Part shown: positions 63,823-64,000 of the stretch, piece by piece
Layout: each line of letters begins with the position of its first letter
How positions within the stretch are numbered: position 1 is the first letter of the stretch
Source: JASHPR01 sp963815375
GTDB taxonomy: Bacteria; Actinomycetota; Actinomycetes; Streptosporangiales; Streptosporangiaceae
Direction of reading: 5' to 3'
DNA length: 64,000 bases
Assembly (NCBI GenBank): GCA_963815375.1
Contig: CAWFGX010000004.1
Coordinates: 248,001-312,000 of the forward strand
The notes under the pieces: model-generated
Databases searched by the model: none
The model's input: only the letters and a program-made list of their open reading frames with translations
What the model was told of the DNA's origin: nothing
Translations under genes and position numbers: made by a program

Positions 63823-64000
63823 ATGCGGAAGTACGTCATCATGGGAGTGCAGGGCAGCGGCAAGGGCACGCAGAGCACGCTGCTCGCGGCCGATCTGGAC
63901 CTGGTGCACATCAGCGTCGGCGACATCTTCCGCTGGAACGTGGTGCACCACACCAAGCTTGGCGCTCAGGTACGGCGCACGATGGCCAAGGGCGAGCTGG
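63823..64000 (+). CDS. adk: Adenylate kinase, N-terminal part, cut by the window end
   Basis: ATP + AMP to 2 ADP. The first 59 residues are visible: MRKYVIMGVQGSGKGTQSTL carries the P-loop GVQGSGKGT (usually GPPGAGKGT), and the AMP-site segment is HISVGDIFRWNV, where typical enzymes have ISTGDMLR. The Pro-Pro/Ala changes and Phe-Arg-Trp suggest a divergent adenylate kinase/nucleoside monophosphate kinase rather than the ribosomal-operon adk, so the symbol is tentative. Continues past base 64000. Confidence 0.8.
   Translation, partial: MRKYVIMGVQGSGKGTQSTLLAADLDLVHISVGDIFRWNVVHHTKLGAQVRRTMAKGEL

Overview
The window is high-GC DNA from an actinobacterium (Actinomycetota). Evidence: pervasive G/C third positions, many GTG starts, ATGA/GTGA gene overlaps, and marker genes such as pafB/pafC, rbpA, DUF3866, DUF3817 and a polyprenol-phosphate mannose synthase. 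From 2.3 to 16.4 kb the order pafB-pafC-tatA-tatC-helY ... 5'-3' exonuclease ... M24 dipeptidase parallels the Mycobacterium tuberculosis Rv2096c-Rv2089c block (recalled from knowledge, not searched). The genus cannot be fixed from sequence alone; a soil actinomycete of the Streptosporangiales or Streptomyces type is plausible. No rRNA, tRNA, CRISPR array or insertion sequence was recognised.

Layout. 0-10.2 kb: partial MFS exporter, DUF3866, proteasome-linked WYL regulators PafB/PafC, TatA/TatC, HelY helicase, a cysteine-dioxygenase-like cupin and a 5'-3' exonuclease. 10.2-15.1 kb: a translationally coupled three-gene operon (546-aa protein of unknown function, MoxR-like AAA+ ATPase, HExxH/vWA protein) with a PP2C phosphatase upstream; it sits between the exonuclease and dipeptidase genes. 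16.5-26.2 kb: a carbohydrate ABC importer with two lipoprotein binding proteins and two permeases, a PadR-controlled FtsX-type ABC exporter, and an MsiK/UgpC-type ATPase that probably energises the sugar importer. 26.3-37.8 kb: Lrp regulator, a half-length ANL-fold protein, a LuxR-type NTPase regulator, a very large GH38 alpha-mannosidase behind a lipoprotein gene, and an ArsR-like repressor with an MFS exporter.

37.8-55.7 kb is the most distinctive region: an apparent catabolic island with two LacI regulators. It contains a beta-hydroxyacid dehydrogenase, a ThDP enzyme, a creatininase-family amidohydrolase, a zinc alcohol dehydrogenase, a complete branched-chain-amino-acid-type ABC importer, two paralogous alpha/beta hydrolases of the 2,6-dihydropseudooxynicotine hydrolase type, a truncated DapA-family gene, a phytoene-desaturase-like FAD oxidoreductase and an LVIVD-repeat protein. 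CG-centred palindromes related to GCAATCGATTGC / GCAAACGTTTGC lie before nearly every transcription unit, which suggests one regulon for an unidentified substrate.

55.8-64 kb returns to core genes: a VOC protein, acetyl-CoA synthetase with a strong hairpin terminator and an adjacent 108-bp tandem duplication, polyprenol-phosphate mannose synthase, rbpA behind a near-perfect SigR/SigH promoter, a five-gene operon (small membrane protein, DUF3817, methyltransferase, TrmH-type methyltransferase, GDPD phosphodiesterase) and the start of an adenylate kinase gene.
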